A stretch of DNA of 64,000 nucleotides from Flavobacterium dankookense (lineage in GTDB: Bacteria; Bacteroidota; Bacteroidia; Flavobacteriales; Flavobacteriaceae). Under the pieces are notes generated by a model. The model was not told where the DNA came from, searched no databases, and saw nothing but the letters and a program-made list of their open reading frames with translations. Positions 54,442 to 63,300 of the stretch are shown piece after piece; position 1 is the first letter of the stretch; every line of letters begins with the position of its first letter. Position numbers and translations under genes: made by a program. The stretch is taken from contig NZ_SNXR01000011.1 of assembly GCF_004362665.1 (NCBI RefSeq), positions 496,001 to 560,000 on the forward strand. Reading direction: 5' to 3'.

Positions 54442-55332
54442 TTATTGGTACAAATTTAGCATAGTTACTATTTTGTTTTTTACGGATTCCCGTAATGATG
54501 TTGGTTCTTCTATTATTACATTTTCTCCATACTTCATTATTTCCATGATAAAATCATTGGTAGGATGCATAAAATATTCAAATTTGCAACTATTGGCAGT
54601 TTCAAAAATAATATTTTGAGAGTGATGTAGCGGTAAGGACTTGATGTATTGTGCCTGAAAAGAATTAAAATTTAAAACTATTCTAGTTGCTGGTTCATAA
54701 GTTTCAATTCCAAATGCATGTTGATAATAAGTCGTTGCATTGTAATCAACTGGTTTGAATTTTAAATTTGTTATTTCTAGTGTTTGAATACGATCTAAAC
54801 CGAAGTTTCTGAAATCTTTCTTAACGGTTTCAAAACAAATCAAATACCATCGATTACTTGATTCCTTAATTGCAATGGGTTGTAGCTTTCTAATTTCAGG
54901 TAATTCTTTCCAATAACTTTGGTGTTTGATAATGATTTCCAAGTTATTATCAATAGCATACAACAAGCCATGCATGTGTTCGGTGCCTTTTTTAGCTCTT
55001 TTTTCTAAAAGTAATTTAGAAGAAACATGATTAGAAAAGTTTAAAGCATTCAATGTTTCAAATGCTTCTATGATGCGTTCAAATGGTTTTTCTTCAGTTT
55101 CATCAGTAATTTCGTACCAACCTTCTTTTTTATTGTATTTAATTTCAATACCATAAATAGAATATATATCTTTAATATCACGCTGGAAGGTACGTTGTGA
55201 AATATCAAATTTATCGCCTGAAATATCTTGTTCTTTCAATAGATAGTTATGTAGTTCCTCGAAAGTAGATTGTTTTGTTTTTAATCTTTTTACAATTAAT
55301 AAGTGTCTTAAGATATATTCACGTTTTGCCAT
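54442..55332 (-). CDS. WYL-domain transcriptional regulator (BrxR-like)
   Basis: 296 residues. A winged HTH of the DeoR type covers about 1-60 (FDISQRTFQRDIKDIYSIYG), the WYL domain about 110-200 (NRWYLICFET, then FRNFGLDRIQTLEI) and a WCX-like C-terminal part follows. WYL proteins sense nucleic acids or nucleotides and repress or activate defence genes; BrxR in BREX and CapW in CBASS are known examples. It is the first gene of the unit that goes on to the exonuclease and DUF262 genes. A long inverted repeat upstream of the BrxF-like gene could be a target. Confidence 0.9.
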   Translation of the reverse strand: MAKREYILRHLLIVKRLKTKQSTFEELHNYLLKEQDISGDKFDISQRTFQRDIKDIYSIYGIEIKYNKKEGWYEITDETEEKPFERIIEAFETLNALNFSNHVSSKLLLEKRAKKGTEHMHGLLYAIDNNLEIIIKHQSYWKELPEIRKLQPIAIKESSNRWYLICFETVKKDFRNFGLDRIQTLEITNLKFKPVDYNATTYYQHAFGIETYEPATRIVLNFNSFQAQYIKSLPLHHSQNIIFETANSCKFEYFMHPTNDFIMEIMKYGENVIIEEPTSLRESVKNKIVTMLNLYQ

Positions 55333-55438
55333 GTGGTATTAATTTTTATCAAATGTAACCATGTGTAACGACAAAACGTGTCGTTATTAAAGATTTGTTG
55401 AATTGAAAAATGTTTTTACCCATCGGGCAGCTTGCTTA

Positions 55439-55699
55439 CTATTTTAGTAGTTCAAGGTATTGGAGTTTTCTCTCTAGAACATGGTCTTCCATAAGTTTTA
55501 AGAAATCATCTTGTTTACCTAACATACGCAGGAAATTGAAATAGGTTCCCATTGCCATACTTGTTTTTCCATGTTCAATTAAATGCAATATTGACTGAGA
55601 AATATCGGCTCTTTCTGGTACTTGAATCATAGTGAGTTTTCGTATTTTACGAGCTATCTTGATATTTTTGACATTTGTTCTAAAATCTTTTTTATACAT
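55439..55699 (-). CDS. Small HTH protein
   Basis: 86 residues. The N-terminal half resembles an XRE-type HTH (LTMIQVPERADISQSILHLI, with EHGKTSMAMGTYFNFLRML following). The usual Gln-Glu-x-Leu is replaced by IQVPERA, so it is a divergent form. The C-terminal tail (DHVLERKLQYLELLK) is helical. It lies 106 bases upstream of the WYL gene on the same strand. It may be a further regulator of the island, or an orphan antitoxin-like protein. No toxin partner is evident. Confidence 0.6.
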   Translation of the reverse strand: MYKKDFRTNVKNIKIARKIRKLTMIQVPERADISQSILHLIEHGKTSMAMGTYFNFLRMLGKQDDFLKLMEDHVLERKLQYLELLK

Positions 55700-56272
55700 T
55701 ATATTACTTCAATCTATTCCATTTTCAGTGGGTAACCAAAAAAAAACACAAACATTTTTAATTTTTTTTCTTTCAATAATTTTGGGCAACATTAGAACAA
55801 TTAAGAGCAATAAAATAAAAACTTTAGTTTTGTTTGCACTCAAAAAGTCATATAAATCAGTTTTTTACAAACTAAAAAAATAAAATATCTTTTTTCCAAA
55901 AATAGGGTACCAACGTTAATCTATTTTTTTTGCAATAAATTTCTTCTTTTTTCATCCTTTTACGGTTTTCCTCATTTTTCTTTCCATTGCTTTTTTATAT
56001 ATTTACGCTTTAAAATTAAAATAGGCCACAGCATTTGTCTGTAAGAATTTAGTCATACAGACAAATGCTGCTATTTTATTGTGAAATATGGAAAGGAAAA
56101 AATTATTTATATAGTAGCCTATGATAAACATTTCAAATCTATCTTTTGAATTAGATGTATTTAGAATTAGATTTTTTCTAGCTAGTTAAATATTGAGGAA
56201 GGTATATCGAAAAGCATTATTTATTAATTGAAATATTAAAATAAAAATTTATTTCAAAAATAAAAAATTAGT
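55700..56272. other. Regulatory region upstream of the BREX-like operon
   Basis: 573 bases, gene-free and very AT-rich. The short plus-strand frame at 55632-55883 overlaps the HTH gene and is not believable. The region carries a 15-bp-stem inverted repeat at 56029-56070. The plus-strand operon promoter and the minus-strand HTH promoter must lie here, but I see no clear TAnnTTTG. Confidence 0.5.
56029..56070. promoter_or_regulatory. 15-bp inverted repeat, candidate operator or hairpin
   Basis: CAGCATTTGTCTGTA and TACAGACAAATGCTG form a perfect 15-bp stem with a 12-base loop. It lies 203 bases before the BrxF-like ATG. It is followed by CTATTTTATT and not a T run, so a protein-binding site or attenuator is as likely as a terminator. 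The WYL regulator is the natural candidate to bind it. Confidence 0.5.
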
Positions 56273-56698
56273 ATGGAAATTAAAATAATAGATTATTTGA
56301 AATCTAATTCTAGAAATAAAATTGTAATTCATAGAAATCCAATTGATATTTTAAACCCTATTGATATTGGTCTTGAGTTAGCAAAACAAATTGAAGTTTT
56401 AACTAATGATAATAGATTTACATTAAAAGCAAAATCAATTTTAGACGAATTAATTAGTCACTCAATTTATAGAAATCATCAATTTGGTGATACAATTTCA
56501 ATTAAAAATGTAGGGATTCTTTTTGAACCAAGTTTAAAATTTGACTTCTATAGTTTTATTGATAATTTATCAAAAACAAATTGCCTGTTTATACAATGGG
56601 ATGGGGAAACCGACAAAGAGAATTTATACTTTTTGACAAAATCAAATGGTATAAAAATTAACATAAAGAACTTAAGCAATATACAATATGAAATATAA
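56273..56698 (+). CDS. BrxF-like protein without a Walker A motif
   Basis: 141 residues. The C-terminal half matches the BrxF pattern as I remember it: VGILFEPSLKFDFYSFIDNL near 83-102, then LSKTNCLFIQWDGETDKENL near 102-121, in the place of the usual ILFDP, SRNRT and WNG blocks. BrxF is a small P-loop protein of type 3 BREX. Here the N-terminus (NKIVIHRNPIDILNP) has no GxxGxGK, so it cannot be a normal ATPase. It overlaps the start of the large ATPase gene by 11 bases. The call is a family-level inference and a divergent relative is the alternative. Confidence 0.5.
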   Translation: MEIKIIDYLKSNSRNKIVIHRNPIDILNPIDIGLELAKQIEVLTNDNRFTLKAKSILDELISHSIYRNHQFGDTISIKNVGILFEPSLKFDFYSFIDNLSKTNCLFIQWDGETDKENLYFLTKSNGIKINIKNLSNIQYEI

Positions 56699-59600
56699 AG
56701 AACTTTTAAATTTTGAACCTATTACAGAGGTTGTGAAATTTAGTAGAACTAATGATGTCGAATATCAAAAATCTTTGATTAAAACATTTGTTTTTTCAAA
56801 GGCCTTTAGTGAAAATTTAATTCCATTGATTGAAAAAAATCTAAATTTCACCAATAAACAAGAATCTTTTGGGTTACAAATTGTTGGTAATTATGGTACT
56901 GGTAAATCGCATTTAATGTCACTAATTTCTTTGATTGCTGAGAACAAAGATTTAATTGAACTAATTACTCATGAAAAACCAAAAAAAGAACTTACTAAAA
57001 TTGCTGGTAAATTCAAGGTTTTACGATTTGAATTAGGGAATAAAGAAAGTCTTTGGGAAGTCGTTTCTTTTAAAATTGAGGAATATCTCTCTAAGATTGG
57101 TATTGACTTTTCTTTTGATGGTCATGGTCCAATATCTTACTTTGAAAAAATTCAGTTAATGATGGCTGATTTTGAAGAAAAATATCCTGATAAAGGATTT
57201 ATGATAGTTATTGATGAGATGCTAGCTTACCTTAAAGGAAGAAGTACTGCTGATAAATTAAATAGTGATTTGCAAGTTCTACAAGCTCTTGGACAAGCAT
57301 GTGATACATCAAAATTCAAATTTGTGTTTGGTGTTCAAGAAATGATATATCAATCTTCAGAATTCCAGTTCGCTGCAAAAATGCTTCAAAAAGTAAATGA
57401 TAGATATAAAGATATCATTATTACTAAAGAGGATGTAGCATTTATTGTCAAAAATAGGTTACTTAAAAAAGACGAACATCAAAAACAAAAAATAAAAAAC
57501 CATCTTGAAAGGTTTTTAAAATATTTTACAGATTTACACGCAAAAACTCAAGATTATGTAGAACTGTTTCCAGTGCATCCATCTTACTTTGAAAATTTTG
57601 AAAAAATAAGAATTGGTAAAAGTCAAAGGGAAATTCTTAAAACACTTTCCAATCAATTTTTGGAAATATTAGAAACTGAGGTTCCAACTGATAATCCTGG
57701 TTTATTGACATATGATAATTATTGGAAAGACATACAAAATGATCAATCAATGATGGCTATCCCAGATATCAGAAGAGTAAAAGAAGTTACTGATACTGTG
57801 AAAGATAAGATTGATACATATTTTACTGGTGCTCGTGATGGTAAAAAAGAAATTGCTGAAAGAATTACAAACGCTTGTGCTATTAGAATTCTTCAACATG
57901 ATTTAAATAGACAGAACGGTACTAATACTGAACATTTGGTTGATGATTTATGTTTAACTGATAAACTAGCTACGGATAGAGATTTTCTTATTGACATAAT
58001 GGATTCTACTGCTAAACAAATCATTACGGCTACTTCTGGTCAATATTTTGATAAGAATGCGGAAAATCAAGAGTATCATCTAAGAATTGAAGGCGGCGTT
58101 AATTTTGATCAAAAAATAAAAGATTATGCTGCTTCAATGGATGATTCTCAAAAGGATGAATATTTTTATAAATTCCTTGAGATAAACATGACTTTAGACC
58201 ATGATACTTATAGATCAGGTTTTAAAATTTGGGAACACGCAATTGAATGGAAAAGTCATAAAAGCTATCGTGATGGCTATATTTTCTTTGGTAATCCAAA
58301 TGAAAAATCAACAACTCAACCAAAGCAACATTTCTACATGTATTTCATGCCCATTTTTGATGATACTAAGAAAAAGAGAAATCATGATAGGGATGAAGTA
58401 TATTTTATAATGGATGATTTATCGGATGATTTTAAAAATGCTATTTCATTATATGCAGCAGCTTTTGCTTTAGAAGGAAATTCAGATACTACACAAAAAG
58501 CCATATATAGACAAAAAATAGAAGAGCTTAATAAAAAAGCAAGAACATTTTTTGACAATGAATTTATTCAAATTACTAAGGTTGATTATATGGGTAAAGA
58601 GTTACCATTAAGTGGATATACTTTGCCAGGAAAAGGTGCCTCTAAAGAACAAATCTTCTCTGATGTAACTTCATTCGTCTTAGAAAATTGGTTCAAAGAA
58701 GAAAACCCTAGTTATCCTAACTTTAGTCAACTAAACTCTCCAATTACGAAGGACAATTTTCATCGTTTAATAAAACAAGCTTTATTAAAAATCGAGAAAC
58801 AAGATCAAGCCAATAGAGATGGCGAAGGTATTCTTTCAGGATTAGGGTTATGGGTGCCCGGTAGATTAGATATAAGTCATTCTGAATATGCCCAAAATAT
58901 AATTAAATTACTACTCGATAAAGGAACTGGCATGGTTTTAAATCGTGATGAAATTTTAGAATGTATTCATGTTGAATCAAAATTATGGGTGTCAAAAGAT
59001 TTCAAAATTGAAGCGGAATTAGAATTTTTGGTTTTAGCTTGTCTTACGGCTTTAGGTGATATTGAAATTACACTTTCTTCTGGTAAAACTATAAATTCAA
59101 CAAATCTAAACGAATTAAAAGATATTTCTGTTGAAGATTATTTTGGTTTTGCACACATCAAACACCCTAAAGGTGTTAATGAAGCTGCATTAAAAGCAAT
59201 GTTTCTAGGTCTACTAGGAAAAGATTTAAGCAAGCATTTAAAAGATGATAATACTTATATAGAATTAGGAAGAAAAGCTTCAGAATGGGCTCAAAAAACT
59301 GTTACCGTTAATAGTAAAATTCAAGGAGGTTATACTTTCAAAGGAGTTGAGATTATTTCTGAAAATGAAGCTCGTAATCTGAATATCAAATTCACTGGAT
59401 TTTCTGGATTTTGTGATAAACTTAAAACGTACAATTCTGAATCAAGGATTAAGAACTTTCAATTCACTTTAGACGAAGTAAACCTTATTTTAGAATCAAA
59501 ACCATTAGTAGAAAAAGTAGAAAAACAATTAGATGAGCTAAAAGCATTTGATGACGTTATAACTTACTTAAATTTAAGTTTACAATTTATCGCTGATAAA

Positions 59601-60347
59601 GATTTAAAAGATAAAATTAACCTAGCAATTGAAAAGTTATCTGATATTATTGGTACTGGGGATGACGCTATTATTTCTAATTACAAAAAAGAACTTCAGG
59701 ATTTAAAAACCAAATATGCTAAATATTATTTGGAACAGTATTTAAAATACCGTATTAGTGAAAATGACAATACACTGAAACAAGCAGTTTTAGACAGTAA
59801 TGAAAAAGTAATTAATGATATTTTAAAAGAAGCTGATTTTTTACCATCGGCTCAATACTCTCAATTGTTAAATAAAATTGACAAACTAAAACCAGCAGAT
59901 TCAAAAGTAAATATGGATGCAATTCTGGAAAAAACATATCATGATTTTAATCCTTTAGATTATATTGATCAAGGAACATCTTCAATTCAAGATTTAAAAC
60001 TGGAATTAAAAGAAATTTTTAATAATTGGGTAGTAGCGCTTAAGGAAATACTTGACGACCCAATAGTTCAAAAGAATATTATTCTCTTAGACAAAAATAA
60101 AAATACACTATTAGAAAATTTCAAAAAAGATAAAGTTCAGATTGAAAAAAGCAACGCTTTATCCATTAGAAATGCCATAATGGAATTACACAAAGGGCTT
60201 GAAAAAGTGGAATTAAATTCTGATAGTTTAAAAACGGCATTCAGTAAACCATTAAGTCCAGACGAAGCAATTGTCGCATTCAAAAGCTATATTGACGAAG
60301 TGTGTAGAGGAAAAGAGAGAGATAAAATTAGAATTATACTAAAATAA
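56688..60347 (+). CDS. BrxC/PglY-like (DUF6079-type) large P-loop ATPase
   Basis: 1219 residues. Walker A LQIVGNYGTGKSHLMSLISL lies near 62-81 and the Walker B GFMIVIDEMLAYLKGR near 171-186, followed by a sensor-like KFVFGVQEMIY. The rest is a long multidomain helical body: winged-helix-like parts near 380, coiled coils near 940-1030 and a helical tail. Length and N-terminal P-loop match BrxC/PglY proteins, the large ATPases of BREX and Pgl phage-defence systems; I assign DUF6079 from memory. It starts inside the BrxF-like gene and is followed 6 bases after its stop by the helicase gene, so all three form one operon. Confidence 0.7.
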   Translation: MKYKELLNFEPITEVVKFSRTNDVEYQKSLIKTFVFSKAFSENLIPLIEKNLNFTNKQESFGLQIVGNYGTGKSHLMSLISLIAENKDLIELITHEKPKKELTKIAGKFKVLRFELGNKESLWEVVSFKIEEYLSKIGIDFSFDGHGPISYFEKIQLMMADFEEKYPDKGFMIVIDEMLAYLKGRSTADKLNSDLQVLQALGQACDTSKFKFVFGVQEMIYQSSEFQFAAKMLQKVNDRYKDIIITKEDVAFIVKNRLLKKDEHQKQKIKNHLERFLKYFTDLHAKTQDYVELFPVHPSYFENFEKIRIGKSQREILKTLSNQFLEILETEVPTDNPGLLTYDNYWKDIQNDQSMMAIPDIRRVKEVTDTVKDKIDTYFTGARDGKKEIAERITNACAIRILQHDLNRQNGTNTEHLVDDLCLTDKLATDRDFLIDIMDSTAKQIITATSGQYFDKNAENQEYHLRIEGGVNFDQKIKDYAASMDDSQKDEYFYKFLEINMTLDHDTYRSGFKIWEHAIEWKSHKSYRDGYIFFGNPNEKSTTQPKQHFYMYFMPIFDDTKKKRNHDRDEVYFIMDDLSDDFKNAISLYAAAFALEGNSDTTQKAIYRQKIEELNKKARTFFDNEFIQITKVDYMGKELPLSGYTLPGKGASKEQIFSDVTSFVLENWFKEENPSYPNFSQLNSPITKDNFHRLIKQALLKIEKQDQANRDGEGILSGLGLWVPGRLDISHSEYAQNIIKLLLDKGTGMVLNRDEILECIHVESKLWVSKDFKIEAELEFLVLACLTALGDIEITLSSGKTINSTNLNELKDISVEDYFGFAHIKHPKGVNEAALKAMFLGLLGKDLSKHLKDDNTYIELGRKASEWAQKTVTVNSKIQGGYTFKGVEIISENEARNLNIKFTGFSGFCDKLKTYNSESRIKNFQFTLDEVNLILESKPLVEKVEKQLDELKAFDDVITYLNLSLQFIADKDLKDKINLAIEKLSDIIGTGDDAIISNYKKELQDLKTKYAKYYLEQYLKYRISENDNTLKQAVLDSNEKVINDILKEADFLPSAQYSQLLNKIDKLKPADSKVNMDAILEKTYHDFNPLDYIDQGTSSIQDLKLELKEIFNNWVVALKEILDDPIVQKNIILLDKNKNTLLENFKKDKVQIEKSNALSIRNAIMELHKGLEKVELNSDSLKTAFSKPLSPDEAIVAFKSYIDEVCRGKERDKIRIILK

Positions 60348-60353
60348 AAAGGC

Positions 60354-63300
60354 ATGCTTAAACCAAAACATATTTCTGCTAGATTAACTTGGCATGCTGA
60401 TGGTTGGAATGGTAAAATATGCCAAGATCCCGAGGCAAATACCTATTGTACAGGTCAATATTCTTATCCTGGTGGTATGTATGAAAAAAAGCCTTTGCAA
60501 GAATTGGAAGCAAAAAAATATGCTGGTTGTTCTTGTAGTAAAATATCTGATGACTATATACCACCATGTTGTTTTAGTAATAATGCATTTGGTACTGATA
60601 CTACTGTGGCAGAAGTAAATTCTCCAGAATGGTACACAAATAATGAAATAAAAAAATATGAATTACCTCCAAATACTATAAGTATTTGGCCATATGAAGA
60701 AATGTATTTTGAAGATGATAAAAATGCAGATGGGACATTTAATTATGAGAATAGAATAAACAATGTAAAAGCTTTTATGAAAGAAGTTAAAGAAGACACC
60801 TCTTTAATTTTTTACTATAGCAATTATAGCAATCCACTTTCAGGTGAGGATGACAAAAAATATGTAATAGTTGGTTTTGGTCGTGTAAAAACGATTCATC
60901 CCTATATGGATTATGATTTAGCTACTGATGAAGAAAGAAAACGCTATGCAGGGGCTTTTGTATGGCAGATACCAATTACTTCAAACTATCCTGAGGAAGG
61001 ATTTAGAATACCATATCATAAATACAAAGACCAACCAGAAATCTTAGATAAAATTGCTTTTTTTCCTGAAAACTCAAGAAATTTTAAATATGCAATGCGC
61101 CATGTTTCTGATGATGATGCACTAGAAGTTGTTGAAAGAGCACTTGAAATTGTTGACATTCTTCAAAACGAATTACAAGATACTTCTGAAGATTGGGAAG
61201 CAAGAAAAAAATGGTTGCACCAAGTGGTTGCAGAATTATGGCTAAATAGAGGTAAATATCCTGGTATGCCTCAAGTACTGAATTATTTAGACTTACCTGA
61301 GCTAAATGAATATTTTAAAAGAGAAACAAATGCAGACAGGGAAGAACAAGCTTTTCAAGACATTAAAAATTTCCTTTTAAATGGATATCCAATTGAAGGT
61401 ATTAACATAGATGAAATAAGATTAGGAAATGTCAAAGACGAATTGGCAACAAAAGATGAAGAGGAAATCAATTTCATTCTAGATGTCCTTCCACGATTTG
61501 AAATAGAAGAATCTAATAGATTAAAACAAATTACACAAATTATTTCAGAAGACAGACAACAAAATGGTCTTGAATATGATATTAGTGCTTTAGTAAAAAA
61601 TCCATATTTACTTTGTGAAAATTATGCGGGTAATGGTCCAGATGACCAAATCACTTTTGCGAAAATTGATCATGGTATGTTACCATCTCTTGATTTAGGA
61701 TTGAAACCATTAACTACTAGAGGTAGTGATATTCGTTTCAGAGCACTATGTGTAAACAATTTAAAACAAATTGCTCCGCATACTTTTACTGCAGCCGAAG
61801 TAATTTTACAAAAAATCAATAAATATCTTTCTTTTCTTAGTGATTGGAGACAATTCGATTTTAAGTTAAAAAATTTCAGTTCATACAAAAACACTTTGAT
61901 TGAAACCATTGTGCTTCGTAATGATGCCGACAACAATCTATTTTTGTATTTAAAAACAGTATATGAAGATGAAAGGCTAATTGAAGAAAAAATTCGTGAC
62001 CTAACTAAAAGACAAATCGGAAATTTTAAAAGTCCAGTAACCGATAAAAATTGGCAAAACTTCCTTTATGATAGCAAATCTAAAATAGCAGAATTAAACC
62101 CAAATGAATACCAGGAAGCAGTAAAGGCACAAGCTGAAGTTTGCCAAAAAATATTTGATAAAGGATTAAGTGTGATTTGTGGTGGTGCTGGAACAGGTAA
62201 AACAACAGTAGTTAAATCTATTATTTCTGGTATTGAAAAAGCACACGGTATTGGTACTTCCTTTCTTTTATTAGCACCTACAGGCAAAGCTGCTGATAGA
62301 CTGAGAGAACGTTCAGGAAAAGAGGCCAAAACTATTCATTCATTCCTTTCAGAGAGAGGTTGGATGAATGATAATTTTACTTACAAGCGTAAAGGTGGTA
62401 AACTAGAAGAAAATATTCGGATATTTATTATTGATGAATCATCAATGATAGACCAATCGTTAATGGCGACACTTTTTAGAGCAATCAATTGGCAAACAGT
62501 CCAACGTATCATTTTCGTTGGCGACCCTAACCAGCTTCCACCAATCGGATATGGAAAAGTGTTTGCCGATATAATAAAATGGATTCCAGAGGAAAACAAA
62601 GGAGAATTAAAAGAAAATCTCAGACAAAGAGAAAATAAATTGGAAGGACGCGGAACAGGAATACTAGATCTTGCATCAATTTTCATTCAAGACGATTTTA
62701 GTGACCTTGATTTAAAAGAAACAGCCACAAACAAGGCAAAGCAAACAGAGTTATTAAAACAAATTCAAGAATTAGATTTTACAGAGGAGTTAAAAGACAT
62801 TGAAGTGCATTTCTGGGATAACGAGAAAGAACTTAATGAGCTTATGTTTAACACTTTGGTTAGAGATTTAGAAGCTGAACATGATTTAAAATACAATGAA
62901 GAAGCCTACTGGGAATTATTAGGAAAGACTTTTGAAGACCCAGAAGATACTAAAGGCAAAAAAGCCAACAAATTTCAGGTTATTTCTCCTTACCGTTCTG
63001 AGTTATTTGGTACAGATGCACTAAATACATTTTTTCAAAGTAAACTTAATAAGCGCAATTTCGAAAAGCAGAACTTTTTAGATGGGATAAGTATTTATGA
63101 CAAAGTTATTCAATACAGAAACAGGCCTAAGTCTAATCCTATTTTTGCCTATGTACCTGGTGAAGGAAATGTAAAAATTAACATCTATAATGGGGAATTG
63201 GGTTTTACACGACCTCATGGTTTTGATACAAAAAAATTTTATGACAATTCGGTCAACCGATGGTATCAGCAAAAGTTTTTGGCACCTTCTTTTCGTGCTC

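Noticed and set aside
55632..55883. Plus-strand frame of 83 codons overlapping the small HTH gene
   Set aside because: Antisense to the HTH gene and made of A/T-run codons; no sign of a real protein.
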